The notes below the pieces were generated by a model. The model saw only the letters and a list, made by a program, of their open reading frames with translations. It was not told the DNA's origin and searched no databases. Position numbers and translations under genes: made by a program. Shown piece by piece: positions 30,461 to 40,207 of a stretch of 40,207 nucleotides of DNA. The first letter of the stretch is position 1. Each line of letters starts with the position of its first letter. This DNA comes from Tubiluchus corallicola (taxonomy: Eukaryota; Priapulida; Priapulimorpha; Priapulimorphida; Tubiluchidae): the NCBI GenBank assembly GCA_030141605.1, contig JAQGDQ010001316.1, positions 7,501-47,707 on the forward strand. The letters run 5' to 3'.

Positions 30461-31795
30461 CTGGTGATATATGACAATGATTTTGATGATCACCATACTT
30501 TTAACAACGAAATGCCAAGTGGATAATGGTGGCAAAAATAATGATGACAACACCGGGCAATATAATCGACTACGATAAATGTGTACAAGTGATGGCGTCA
30601 ATGCTAATGATAATGATGACGACTATTAAATTGGTAATCGTCCATTCAGGTTACTTGACCTCTTTAACGTCTGGAAGATGAAATCAGATGATTGTTTTAC
30701 ACACATCGGTTCCAGAAGTAATCAGAACTCAGACTACATTATAACTGAGCAGAGAGATGAATCAAAGGTCACCCAATGACCTAAAAATATACTGGAAAGT
30801 GTAGCTCAGAGCTAAACCGAATTGAAGACTCGTTGTAATTAACTAATTACGCCTAATAGGAAAAAAACACAGTTACGAGATTTAACAAACAAGTTCACAA
30901 TTTTATACCTACTCAGACTTACACATACCTCATATCGTGTTTGACATTAAAACAGGTTTAGTTTCGCTACACTACCATTAAAAATTAAACCATCCTCGCT
31001 AGTTTGTGAAATTGCTTGTGAGGTGACAAGAAACAACATTTACAGGGTCGCCTCAAATGGGTTTTTTTAATTATCAGCTCGTAAAACTGGTGAAATATTG
31101 CCAGTCATATAATAGGCGTCTCCTGGGAAAGAGGTGGTTTGGGCAAACAATTTTGAGAATCTAAAACAACTGCAAAAGCGTGTAGAGACTGTGATCACTT
31201 TTCAGCAAATGTACTCTAGACACTTTACAAGTATTTTTAAATGACTGAAGAACGTAGCGGTTGACCAAATAATCATTGTTGTAATAGGAGACAATGGATC
31301 ATTATTTAAATGCACATGGTCACGCGTCAGTAAGCGTTTAAGTGCACCTGCATGCAGCCAATGTTGTTTAAATACACAGATATTGTGAACTACTACAACC
31401 ATGTTGTTTTTGTCAGTTTAGTCAAGTCAATTGTCAAATGACAATATCAATGGATAATATTCATAAATGTAGGTACTTGTTGCAAGTGTTTTAGCTAATT
31501 AAGACTAATGCTGCTAGTATAACGTAATGTTATTATTAAGGTTTTTTGAGAAAATCAAGTAGTCTTAGAAATGTTTATATTAAAAACAAGGCTGTGGTTT
31601 TTAATATAACTACTAGAAACAAAAATTCGAACCGTGCAAAAATTTTAACTATATGAAAGTCTGTGACTTTATGGTTTGTGATTTTTCTGATTATGTATAA
31701 CAAACTGTGACCGTTTAAATGAATAAAAATATAAGTCAAGAATTAGAAAATCATGGTTTGTAGGTATAATAGTCTTGTACTATTTGTTCTATACT
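30461..31795. other. Intron sequence; no exon seen
   Basis: 1.3 kb of AT-rich, apparently unique sequence; the small open frames in it have no splice signals. Confidence 0.4.
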
Positions 31796-32450
31796 ACTAT
31801 CTGGCATTGCTCTATGCCAGTACAAGCATTGCACTATGTCAGTACAAGCACTGCACTATGCCAGTACAAGCATTGCACTATGCCAGTAGAAGCATTGCAC
31901 TATGCCAGTACAACCGTTGCACTATGCCAGTGCAAGCATTGCTCTATGCCAATGCAAGCATTGCTCTATGCCAGTACGAGCATTGCTCTATGCCAGTACA
32001 AGCATTGCACTATGCCAGTAGAAGCATTGCACTATGCCTGTACAACCGTTGCAGTATGCCAGTGCAAGCATTGCTCTATGCCAGTGCAAGCATTGCTCTA
32101 TGCCAGTACAAGCGTTGCATTATGCAAGCACAAGCATTGCATTATTTATGCCAGTACAAGCATTGCATTAACTACACCAGTACAAGCATTGCACTACGCC
32201 AGTACAACCGTTGCACTATACCAGGAGAAGCATTGCAGTATGCCAATAGAAGCATTGCACTATGCCAGTATTACCATTGCGCTATGCCAATAGAAGCATT
32301 TCACAATGCCAGTACAAGCATAGCACATTTCAGTTACTAACATCCATGAATTTCAATTTCTTGGCTTACTAGTTTTTTACTTACTGCCTGATTTAAAGCT
32401 AAATTAAAGTATCAACATACATAGCAGTACTAAAACAGCATATAAAAGCA
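31796..32450 (+). repeat. Left arm of long inverted repeat: 22-bp array, about 24 copies, plus flank
   Basis: Unit ATGCCAGTACAAGCATTGCA + CT, with variants (GTGCAAGC, GTAGAAGC, CTCT for CACT). The array runs to about 32335. The following non-repeated segment, 32388-32450 (CTGATTTAAAGCTAAATTAA ... CAGTACTAAAACAGCATATA), recurs inverted at 32934-32993 immediately before the right arm. Confidence 0.95.
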
Positions 32451-32933
32451 GTTAATACAGGCTCATAAGTTACAATGCAGTACTGGTTAGTGTCGTGATA
32501 GTAAACCCGCCCCTAAACGCCGCTCACAGTGGGTGGTCTCCAAGTAATTTGAAACCACCTCGCACGAACTTATTAAATAAATCTAAGATCAATTTCAGAT
32601 AAGGCCTATCTTCCTGTAATCATATATAACCACCACGGATCGCTATCTTAGCTCAGCTGCTAATTAGACACCTGGGATGCTATCTTTCTCTCGGATGAGG
32701 AGTTCCTCGCATCCACACAGCTGAGTAGCAATTTTCAATTTGGAGATTACAAATTAAACTTGTCGTGTGTAAAGCGAGAAAATTACTGCTGGGAAATGAA
32801 GCGAGTAAACAAGAGACTGTGTAAAAATAGAGACAATTTTGCACGTGTGGTGGCGCTTCTAGCACGTTTTCTCTCTACTATTAATAACACTATATATAGT
32901 ACTGAATTATAACTTATAAGACAATAATAAGTG
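32451..32933. other. Central spacer (483 bp) of the 22-bp inverted repeat
   Basis: Unique sequence with no open frame that suggests a transposase and no exon. It would form the loop of the hairpin. Confidence 0.5.
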
Positions 32934-34580
32934 TTTTTATATGCTGTTTTAGTACTGGTATGTATTTTAATATTTTAACTTAGCTTTAAATCAGCTATAA
33001 AAGAAAAATTAAACCTAAAAAAATTGAAAAATTCCTGGAGGCTAAATTCCGGAATGTGCAATGCTTGTACTGGCATAAGGCAATGCTTGTACTGGCACAG
33101 TGCAAGGCTTGTATTGGCATAGTGTAAAGCTTATGCTGCAATAGTGCAATGCTTGTAATGGCATAGTGCAAGGCTTGTATTGGCATAGTGCAAGGCTTGT
33201 AATGACATAGTGCAATACTTGTACTGGCATTGCCCAGTGCTTGTACTGGCATAGTGCAATACTTGTACTGGCATTGTCCAGTGCTTGTACTGGCATAGTG
33301 CAATACTTGTACTGGCATTGTCCAGCGCTTGTACTGGCATAGTGCAATGCTTGTACTGGCATAGTGCAATGCTTATACTGGCATAGTGCAATGCTTGTGC
33401 TGGCATTGTCCAGTGCTTGTACTGGTATAGTGCAATACTTGTACTGGCATTGTCCAGTGCTTGTACTGGCATAGTGCAATACTTGTACTGGCATTGTCCA
33501 GTGCTTGTACTGGCATAGTGCAATACTTGTACTGGCATTGTCCAGCGCTTGTGCTGGCATAGTGCAATACTTGTACTGGCATTGTACAGTGCTTGTGCTG
33601 GCATTGTCCAGTGCTTATACTGGCATAGTGCAATGCTTGTGCTGGCATTGTCCAGTGCTTGTACTGGCATAGTACAATACTTGTACTGGCATTGTACAGT
33701 GCTTGTGCTGGCATTGTCCAGTGCTTATACTGGCATAGTGCAATGCTTGTGCTGGCATTGTCCAGTGCTTGTACTGGCATAGTGCAATACTTATACTGGC
33801 ATTGTCCAGTGCTTGTACTGGCATAGTGCAATACTTGTACTGGCATTGTCCAGTGCTTGTACTGGCATAGTGCAATACTTGTACTGGCATTGTCCAGCGC
33901 TTGTACTGGCATTGTCCAGCGCTTGTACTGGCATAGTGCAATACTTGTACTGGCATTGTCCAGTGCTTGTACTGGCATAGTGCAATACTTGTACTGGCAT
34001 AGTGCAATACTTGTACTGGCATTGTACAGTGCTTGTACTGGCATTGTCCAGCGCTTGTACTGGCATAGTGCAATACTTGTACTGGCATTGTCCAGCGCTT
34101 GTACTGGCATAGTGCAATACTTGTACTGGCATTGTACAGTGCTTGTGCTGGCATTGTCCAGTGCTTATACTGGCATAGTGCAATGCTTGTGCTGGCATTG
34201 TCCAGTGCTTGTACTGGCATAGTACAATACTTGTACTGGCATTGTACAGTGCTTGTGCTGGCATTGTCCAGTGCTTATACTGGCATAGTGCAATGCTTGT
34301 GCTGGCATTGTCCAGTGCTTGTACAGGCATAGTGCAATACTTATACTGGCATTGTCCAGTGCTTGTACTGGCATAGTGCAATACTTATACTGGCATTGTC
34401 CAGTGCTTGTACTGGCATAGTGCAATACTTGTACTGGCATTGTCCAGTGCTTGTACTGGCATAGTGCAATGCTTGTACTGGCATTGTCCAGCGCTTGTAC
34501 TGGCATAGTGCAATACTTGTACTGGCATTGTCCAGTGCTTGTACTGGCATTGTCCAGTGCTTGTACTGGCATAGTGTCAC
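32934..34580 (-). repeat. Right arm of long inverted repeat: 22-bp array, about 69 copies, plus flank
   Basis: Exact reverse complement orientation of the same 22-bp unit (ACTGGCATAGTGCAATGCTT + GT). Here it is organised mainly as a 44-bp dimer, one half ending ATAGTGCAATACTTGT and the other ATTGTCCAGTGCTTGT; the dimer form is absent from the left arm, so it arose after the inversion. Longer blocks are duplicated too (33590-33800 and 34125-34345 share variant order). Open frames up to 245 codons are by-products (22 bp unit, three units = 22 codons). Confidence 0.95.
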
Positions 34581-35439
34581 ATACCAAATACATTACAGTT
34601 CTACTATACACGGTTTACAAAGAAAATAACCAAATTAAAACTTCATTTCAACTCCCTAATTTAAGACACTCTCTTCACACTTGTTGCTTACTATTCAGTC
34701 ATGTTTGAGACCTGAAAGCAGCTAAACTAACCCTGAAATCACATGTATTCGAGCATGTGTGAGCATGTCTGTGTAATACATGTATAGAGAAAGTCGAAAT
34801 CATCTCCAGCCAAAGACATAACGTCCAGTTTAACACGTTAGAAGCTTTCCTATTTCGGGCATGCGCAGTTTGACTAGGAGGAACATAATTACTAAACGCT
34901 GTGAACTCGCAGGTCTTACGGTTATCTTGTTTGACAGTGAAATTGTCAAGAGAGTAAAATTCACAAATTGTTTTACTGATGAACAGAATGTAGTTCGACA
35001 AAATGACGCTAGGGAGCAGCAGCTGCGAATCAGCGAAACGAACGAACACGAGTTAAGGCATTCATTGCTTTTGTTCTCAACATTCAAATGTAGCAACTAT
35101 ATGATCTGTGTTTAAACAAGATTAGTTCTTAAACTTCACTGTAAAAAACCCTATAATTGGATACACTGTATAAGTGAACAACCCTGTGACTGGACACATG
35201 TTCTATATTTAGTCTTTTATCTACAGTCAAAATGTTTTACCAACCAATGAATAACTTACAGTCATCTATCCAATTACTAAAATATCGAGTTATGCAGAAC
35301 TTCCCGAAACCTGATTTTTACAGTACGTAAATATACCAATTGAAAAGCTTATAGAACGCTTTCCACGTGTTTACTAAGGATGCTAAAAGTGACTGATCTC
35401 AACAAAGTTACGAATAGAGTTGAGTCGATACACATTTAA
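34581..35439. other. Intron sequence; no exon seen
   Basis: Open frames of 84-116 codons overlap here on both strands (34699-35115), which is not coding-like; none has convincing splice sites. Confidence 0.4.
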
Positions 35440-36005
35440 AGCAAAGCAGGATGATTTTTTATATCCTACCCCATTTTGACGTACGGCAAAATGTATACAC
35501 TTAACTTGCATAACATATATAACTTACATAATTGTATACGGCCGGCGAACGCAACTAGTGATGACGTCACAAACGAACATAATTTTCAACAACGCAAACA
35601 TTTCAGGAGCGTGTTGCACGTGTTTGTGAAAGCGCTACTGTACAACATTTAGTGTAGTATACAAAAACTCGACAAATTTTAAGATAAGAATTGGAATATT
35701 AAATGCACCGCTCTGCTCACGCAGCTCTCAAACGAGTATATTACGTCACAAACGAGCAGCACTGAAACGAGGGGTACAGCACCTGTTTTCCATGCAACAC
35801 GTTTCCAACATGCAGGCGCTAGTGCCCATCTAACTAAACGCATGTAAAAGCGAAGAACTAGTGGTGCAAACGTGAAATTGTGTTTGTGTGACAATAATTC
35901 TTTCACGTAAGACATTTTTGAAAATATAATGTGTTTCCTTTCAATGTTTTATAGAGTAGATTGTTTTGACGTACAGTTTAAGATTGGCTCTGCTTTTGCT
36001 TTCAC
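35440..36005 (+). repeat. Left arm of a 1.6-kb imperfect palindrome
   Basis: Aligns by eye at roughly 70-75% with the reverse complement of 36428-37025 over its whole length. Anchors in order: GATGATTTTT, GTACGGCAAAATGTATACA, GATGACGTCACAAACGAACA, GTGTTTGTGAAAGCG, CTGCTCACGCA, GGTACAGCAC, TGCAGGCGCTAGTGCCCATC, AATAATTCTTTCACG (exact, 35893-35907), and AGAGTAGATTGTTTTGACGT. Confidence 0.85.
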
Positions 36006-36427
36006 TATTTTACAATTTGGATAGCATATCTATGTACCTGTGTCTACACCAGAAGATACAGTGAGCGAAAAAAAACGAAGGATGCCTACGCCCGGCGGCC
36101 ATTTTAGCGCATGTACCTCGTCTTGCGATTAAGTCAAAACAATCCACCTATCGGCAGGCTCATAAAACAAAATTAGGGCATCAGTTTAACGACATGATCA
36201 CCTATTAGTGGGTAATTACGCCTAGTCAAAAACCACTTTGCTCCGTCCCCGGGGTGGTCTCAACACCTATGCACGCCATGATTGATGACAAAAACTTGCA
36301 AAAAACTTGTAAATGGAATTCTTTGTAGCATTGCCGAAAGTCTGAGTATGGTTGCTATGGAAACGAGGCGGTTATAGGACGAACACCTTGTACTCTTGAG
36401 TAAAGCTAAATTTCTTTTAAAGCAAAT
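36006..36427. other. Loop (about 420 bp) of the imperfect palindrome
   Basis: Homology between the arms stops abruptly at both edges. The loop is unique, without an open frame that would suggest a transposase. Confidence 0.5.
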
Positions 36428-37025
36428 TCAGACCCGATCTTAACTGTAGGTCAAAATAATCTACTCTTTAAAAATTTTGAAAGCAAACATACTTTTTCAA
36501 AAATGACTTCCGTGAAAGAATTATTTTCACAATTTCTCTCGCGCCACTAAATCTTCTCTGTTACATGCACTTCACCATTCGCTAGTTAGACGGGCATAAG
36601 CACCTGCATTTTGGAAATGCTTTGCACAAAAAACAAGTGCTGTACCTCTCATTTCAGATGTGTTAGTTTCTGACAAACTATACACGTTCGACAGCTCATG
36701 CGTGAGCACAGCAGCAAATATGAAATTCGAATTTTTATCTTTAAACTTGCCAAATTTTAGTAGAACACAGTGAATATCTTACAGTAGCACTGTACTTCAA
36801 TTTTCGCTTTCGCAAACACATGCAACGCGTTAATGGAATATTTTTGCCGTTGAAGATTATGTTAGTTTGTGATGTCATCAACAGCTGGGCTCGTCCACCG
36901 TTAATTAAGTTTTTAATCTATTATTTATTTATCAGAAACGCTTTTGCAGTATTAATCGTGTTAAAATGTATACGATTTGCCGAACTTGAAAACGGGATAA
37001 TATATGAAAAATCATCTTGTCTTCC
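36428..37025 (-). repeat. Right arm of the 1.6-kb imperfect palindrome
   Basis: Reverse complement of the left arm; the exact 15-mer CGTGAAAGAATTATT is at 36511-36525. It is slightly longer than the left arm through small insertions. Its outer end, TCATCTTGTCTTCCTTGAAA (37011-37030), is itself directly repeated at 37139-37158 (TCATCTTGTCTTCCTTTAAA). A 69-codon open frame within it (36820-37029) is not a gene. Confidence 0.85.
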
Positions 37026-37785
37026 TTGAAATGATTACTCTACTTAGCAGACCCTGCTGTTAAGACTAACCAGAGGAAATCAGAAGGCTTGAGTTCGTTT
37101 CCTAGTGAGTGATATAAATGAGGCATCATATAAAAAATCATCTTGTCTTCCTTTAAATTGGGCGCTTCAAACTGTTTTTTGCGAATACAGTTGCAAAAAA
37201 CTAGAAAATATTGATAACAGTGATGTTAGACAAGTTATGTTTTCAAATTAGAGCCTTTTCAATTTGATTTTGACGATTTGGAGATTTTGCTAGAGAAACG
37301 GTCTCACACTAAACGCAAACTGAAAACACAAACTTATGTTACTGTGACACAATAATGGCCAGAGATCGTCCCCCTAGCGGCGAGTGCTGAACGTTCAAGT
37401 TCGATACGAAGCTAAAATTATTAATTCGAATGACTCATCACTTGAATTAGATACGTTCTTTGTAATCAAAATGTTTAAAGCATCATGTTTGCAATCAAGA
37501 AAATTATCAGCTATTTCCGTGCATAATGTTTAAGCAAGTTATTCGTGTTTTTACAGCAGAAGAAAATCAAGTAATGTTTGCGAGATCGGTTTTAATAATT
37601 CGAAAATTTATTCGAAAATGTTTAAGACTCGATTCGAAATCTTGAAATTCGGTTTGATTCGAGTTTGAAAGGCAAAAATTCCATTCGATACGAAATCGCT
37701 TTCTGATAAAGAATGCCCACCCCTTAATCCTACCCTTAAAACTCTCCTAAATTAATCCTGGCAAGTTCAGTATAATCGTCGTAAA
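37026..37785. other. Intron sequence; no exon seen
   Basis: AT-rich unique sequence apart from the short direct repeat near 37139 noted for the palindrome. TTCGAAAT/TTCGAATT-like words recur at 37570-37690 but do not form a clear array. Confidence 0.4.
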
Positions 37786-37809
37786 ATCATCATCATTATC
37801 ATCATCATC

Positions 37810-37865
<56 letters not shown>

Positions 37866-37929
37866 TATCATCATCATCATCATCATCATTACCACCATCG
37901 TCATCATCATTATCATATCCACCACCACC

Positions 37930-37963
<34 letters not shown>

Positions 37964-38066
37964 TTATTATTACCACCATCATCATCATCATCATCATCAT
38001 CAGTACCATCATCATTACCATCGTCATTACCACCATCATTACCATCATCATTACCATCATCGTTAC

Positions 38067-38108
<42 letters not shown>

Positions 38109-38117
38109 TATCATTAA
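37786..38117. repeat. (ATC)n/(ACC)n array downstream of the transmembrane exon
   Basis: About 330 bp of ATC triplets with ATT, ACC and GTC variants. Complementary in orientation to (GAT)n at 39256-39418, on the other side of the exon 38308-38561. Confidence 0.95.
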
Positions 38118-38307
38118 TGGCTTCTGTCATTCCTCTGTTTAGCAAAAATGAATGAAAATGATGGTTATTAAGCTAAAAAATTGCGATCCAGTTTTTAATT
38201 CTTTAATTATTTATTCTTATTTATCGAGGATAACGAGGCTTAACTTTCAAAAACTGAATTTAGTACTTGCACACTAAAAGTGAAAAATACATGTTTAATT
38301 AACTTAC

Positions 38308-38561
38308 CTGTATAAAATAAAAAGAAGTCCACAGGTTGTCAGAATGAGGAACACAGCTGCAGCAACAGTCACACTAATATACATCACAATTTTTGATTCT
38401 TGCTCATCATTGCCCGCCACCTCTTGAATTCCACATGGCAGCGGCGGAGAATCTTCTGGGAAGAGGCAAAAAATGTCTGGCGGAGGAGGTAGATCAAACT
38501 TGGGAGGCGGCGGAAGATTTAGGCACTCATCATTACACCAAGCGTCATCCTCCATCGTATC
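38308..38561 (-). CDS. Transmembrane exon of an unidentified type I membrane protein
   Basis: Acceptor TTTATTTTAG before 38561, donor GTAAGTT after 38308; 254 nt, phase 0 in and 2 out. It encodes DTMEDDAWCNDECLNL, two PPPP blocks (KFDLPPPPDIF), four Cys (residues 9, 13, 32, 43), an acidic stretch NDEQESK, then a hydrophobic helix of about 27 residues (58-84, IVMYISV...LLFILY). Splicing adds RKRRRK, so topology is N-terminus outside. The internal ATG at 38555 is preceded in frame by GAT ACG after a good acceptor, so this is probably an internal exon and earlier ectodomain exons lie right of the window. Together with 21108-21207 and 19781-20743 it gives 438 residues. The membrane-proximal proline-rich, Cys-bearing region does not match a family I can name. 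Confidence 0.87.
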
Positions 38562-39255
38562 CTAAAATAAAGCAGCAGAAACTACGTATAATGTGATAAT
38601 GCTGGTGCTCCGCAGGGCTCATTTTTGGGACCGTCATTAGTTGCTTTATCTATAAATTAAAACGCCTAGCATGGATAAAGTGCGTCGCTTGGTTACTGAT
38701 GATGCGGGTAACATGAAAAAAGATCAATCTTGCCCGAGGGAACACATAAATTATAGTCAAACTGTCTGTCATATTACATGTATTATACAAGTTGTATTAT
38801 ACAAGTCAATTATTATGTAATGGGGGTTTAAAAATGAAGCTAAACAACTTTTTCTATATAACGATTATCAGGTCTAAGTAAGGTAAGTTTTACTTTCGCA
38901 AAATGATATTTTATAAACTTTTAGTTACATGAGAGGCAACTCATATAACCTAATACTGAAGTCTAGAACGCATGCGTGGAAATCATACACTGAACTTTTT
39001 TACGAACTCTGCCACGCCGCCTCATTAAAAATGCAAGGCGATGGGCTATTTGTCAAATTAATGATGATTAAATTAGACAATCTGTAATTCTACATCTGCC
39101 CAAGAGATGCTAATGGGGCGGACCTAGCAAACTTAAAGAGGGTGCAGCTTTTCAGCAGTTATTCTTTTAAACCAGATCTGCAACTCAATATAAAGCATAG
39201 GAACGTCTGCAATATAGCTGAAAAAACGATAGCAATTGAAAGCCATGAAAATGAA
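38562..39255. other. Upstream intron of the membrane-protein gene; no exon seen
   Basis: AT-rich unique sequence. No second acceptor/donor pair with an open frame was found, so the next upstream exon is probably outside the window. Confidence 0.4.
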
Positions 39256-39351
39256 AATAATGATGATGACGATGGAGATCATGAGGATGATTATGCTGAT
39301 GACGATGGTGATCATGAGGATGATTATGATGATGACGATGATGATGATGAC

Positions 39352-39414
<63 letters not shown>

Positions 39415-39418
39415 CTTA
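39256..39418. repeat. (GAT)n array upstream of the transmembrane exon
   Basis: GATGATGACGATGGAGATCA-type imperfect units, then pure (GAT)n to 39415. It is the complementary partner of 37786-38117. The Asp-rich open frame is a by-product. Confidence 0.95.
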
Positions 39419-39853
39419 TGATGAGGATGACGACAACAATATGGAAATTGGGTATTCAGAAATTTACTAATTATTCACAATAGAAAAGTTAAAAAACGAA
39501 AAGGAGTACGAATAAAGATATAACATTTTTTAATCACAGAATCAAGTTTTTGAATAATCTGTGTTGCTGTGGAACTGCTATCTCAAGAAAAATAAAAGCG
39601 CAGCAAATTATAGTGTAAAAACTTGAATAATATGTCAATGCAATAAAAGAAATAAAAACCGTTATAGGTGTACAATAAACTACAGAGTGCGTAATAAACA
39701 ACTAATATTATATTGCACACTCGAACATAAACAAGCAGTAAAAAGTCCATAAAAAGAACTCGGGGAACAGTAATTATCCGTTTTTCTAGCTTAGCAAATG
39801 GCTGTTATCAGTGCTTTAATCTCCACTGGCTTACAAACCACAAAAACCCTGAT
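39419..39853. other. No feature seen
   Basis: AT-rich unique sequence before the last tandem array. Confidence 0.4.
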
Positions 39854-40165
39854 AATAGTCAAGCCACCACAAACAGTTATCAAGTTTCATATGCATTACG
39901 TCATCGTGAGAACTTATGAACTTCCTTCAAACGGCTTCAATAGTCAAGCCACCACAAACACTTATCAAGTTTCATATGCATTACGTCATCGTGACAACTT
40001 ATGAACTTCCTTCAAACGGCTTCAATAGTCAAGCCACCACAAACAGTTATCAAGTTTCATATGCATTACGTCATCGTGACAACTTATGAACTTCCTTCAA
40101 ACGGCTTCAATAATCAAACCACCACAAACAGTTATCAAATTCCATATGCATTACGTCATCCTTGC
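39854..40165. repeat. 85-bp tandem repeat, nearly 4 copies
   Basis: Starts AATAGTCAAGCCACCACAAA at 39854, 39939 and 40024 and AATAATCAAACCACCACAAA at 40109, exactly 85 bp apart. Each unit holds CATATGCATTACGTCATCGT (a CRE-like TTACGTCA). The last copy is diverged and incomplete. Confidence 0.93.
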
Positions 40166-40207
40166 TATAACTGATAATTTCGTTCTTTGTGTCTAACACG
40201 CCCGCAA

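Noticed and set aside
33042-34611. Open frames of 124-245 codons in the 22-bp arrays as Gln/Tyr/Cys-rich proteins
   Set aside because: By-product of a 22-bp repeat; multiple overlapping frames on both strands are open.
34699-35115. Three overlapping frames of 84-116 codons
   Set aside because: Open on both strands with chance-like composition and no splice sites.

Overview
This is nuclear DNA from an animal, probably an invertebrate. The evidence is spliceosomal introns with GTAAG donors and pyrimidine-AG acceptors, a TATA promoter, very low gene density and heavy tandem-repeat content. I cannot name the species or phylum. There are no prokaryotic or viral features, no rRNA, no tRNA I can support and no CRISPR.

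Gene content is small. (1) On the minus strand at the left end, a TATA promoter with a CRE and a TCACGTGA palindrome drives the first exon of a predicted secreted or membrane protein; the rest lies outside the window. (2) On the plus strand at 3500-3712 there is one good terminal coding exon of an unrecognised gene, possibly joined to a short first exon at 2705-2722. (3) On the minus strand, three exons with matching phases (38308-38561, 21108-21207, 19781-20743) encode the last 438 residues of a single-pass membrane protein: a proline-rich, cysteine-bearing ectodomain end, a transmembrane helix, a KRRRK stop-transfer and a roughly 350-residue tyrosine- and proline-motif tail. Its N-terminal exons lie beyond 40.2 kb. 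(4) A weak candidate 25-codon first exon lies at 15847-15921 on the plus strand.

Repeats fill much of the rest. From 0.85 to 19.7 kb there are about a dozen separate tandem arrays with different units (about 160, 83, 27, 160, 55, 62-65, 122, 171, 33, 172, 42 and 69 bp, and a 5-mer), plus at least two old dispersed repeat families. The 17.1-kb intron between the transmembrane exon and the next exon holds a DR1-like nuclear-receptor-motif array, a 2.4-kb array of a 28-bp unit, and a series of inverted-repeat pairs.

The main discovery candidate is that inverted architecture. At 31.8-34.6 kb a 22-bp tandem unit is present as two arrays in opposite orientation, with shared flanking sequence. At 35.4-37.0 kb there is an unrelated imperfect palindrome with arms of about 570-600 bp. 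At 29.1/30.2 kb an inverted duplication carries a 24-bp non-repetitive marker. At 37.8/39.3 kb complementary (ATC)n and (GAT)n arrays flank the transmembrane exon. A pre-mRNA of this gene could fold into several long double-stranded segments.
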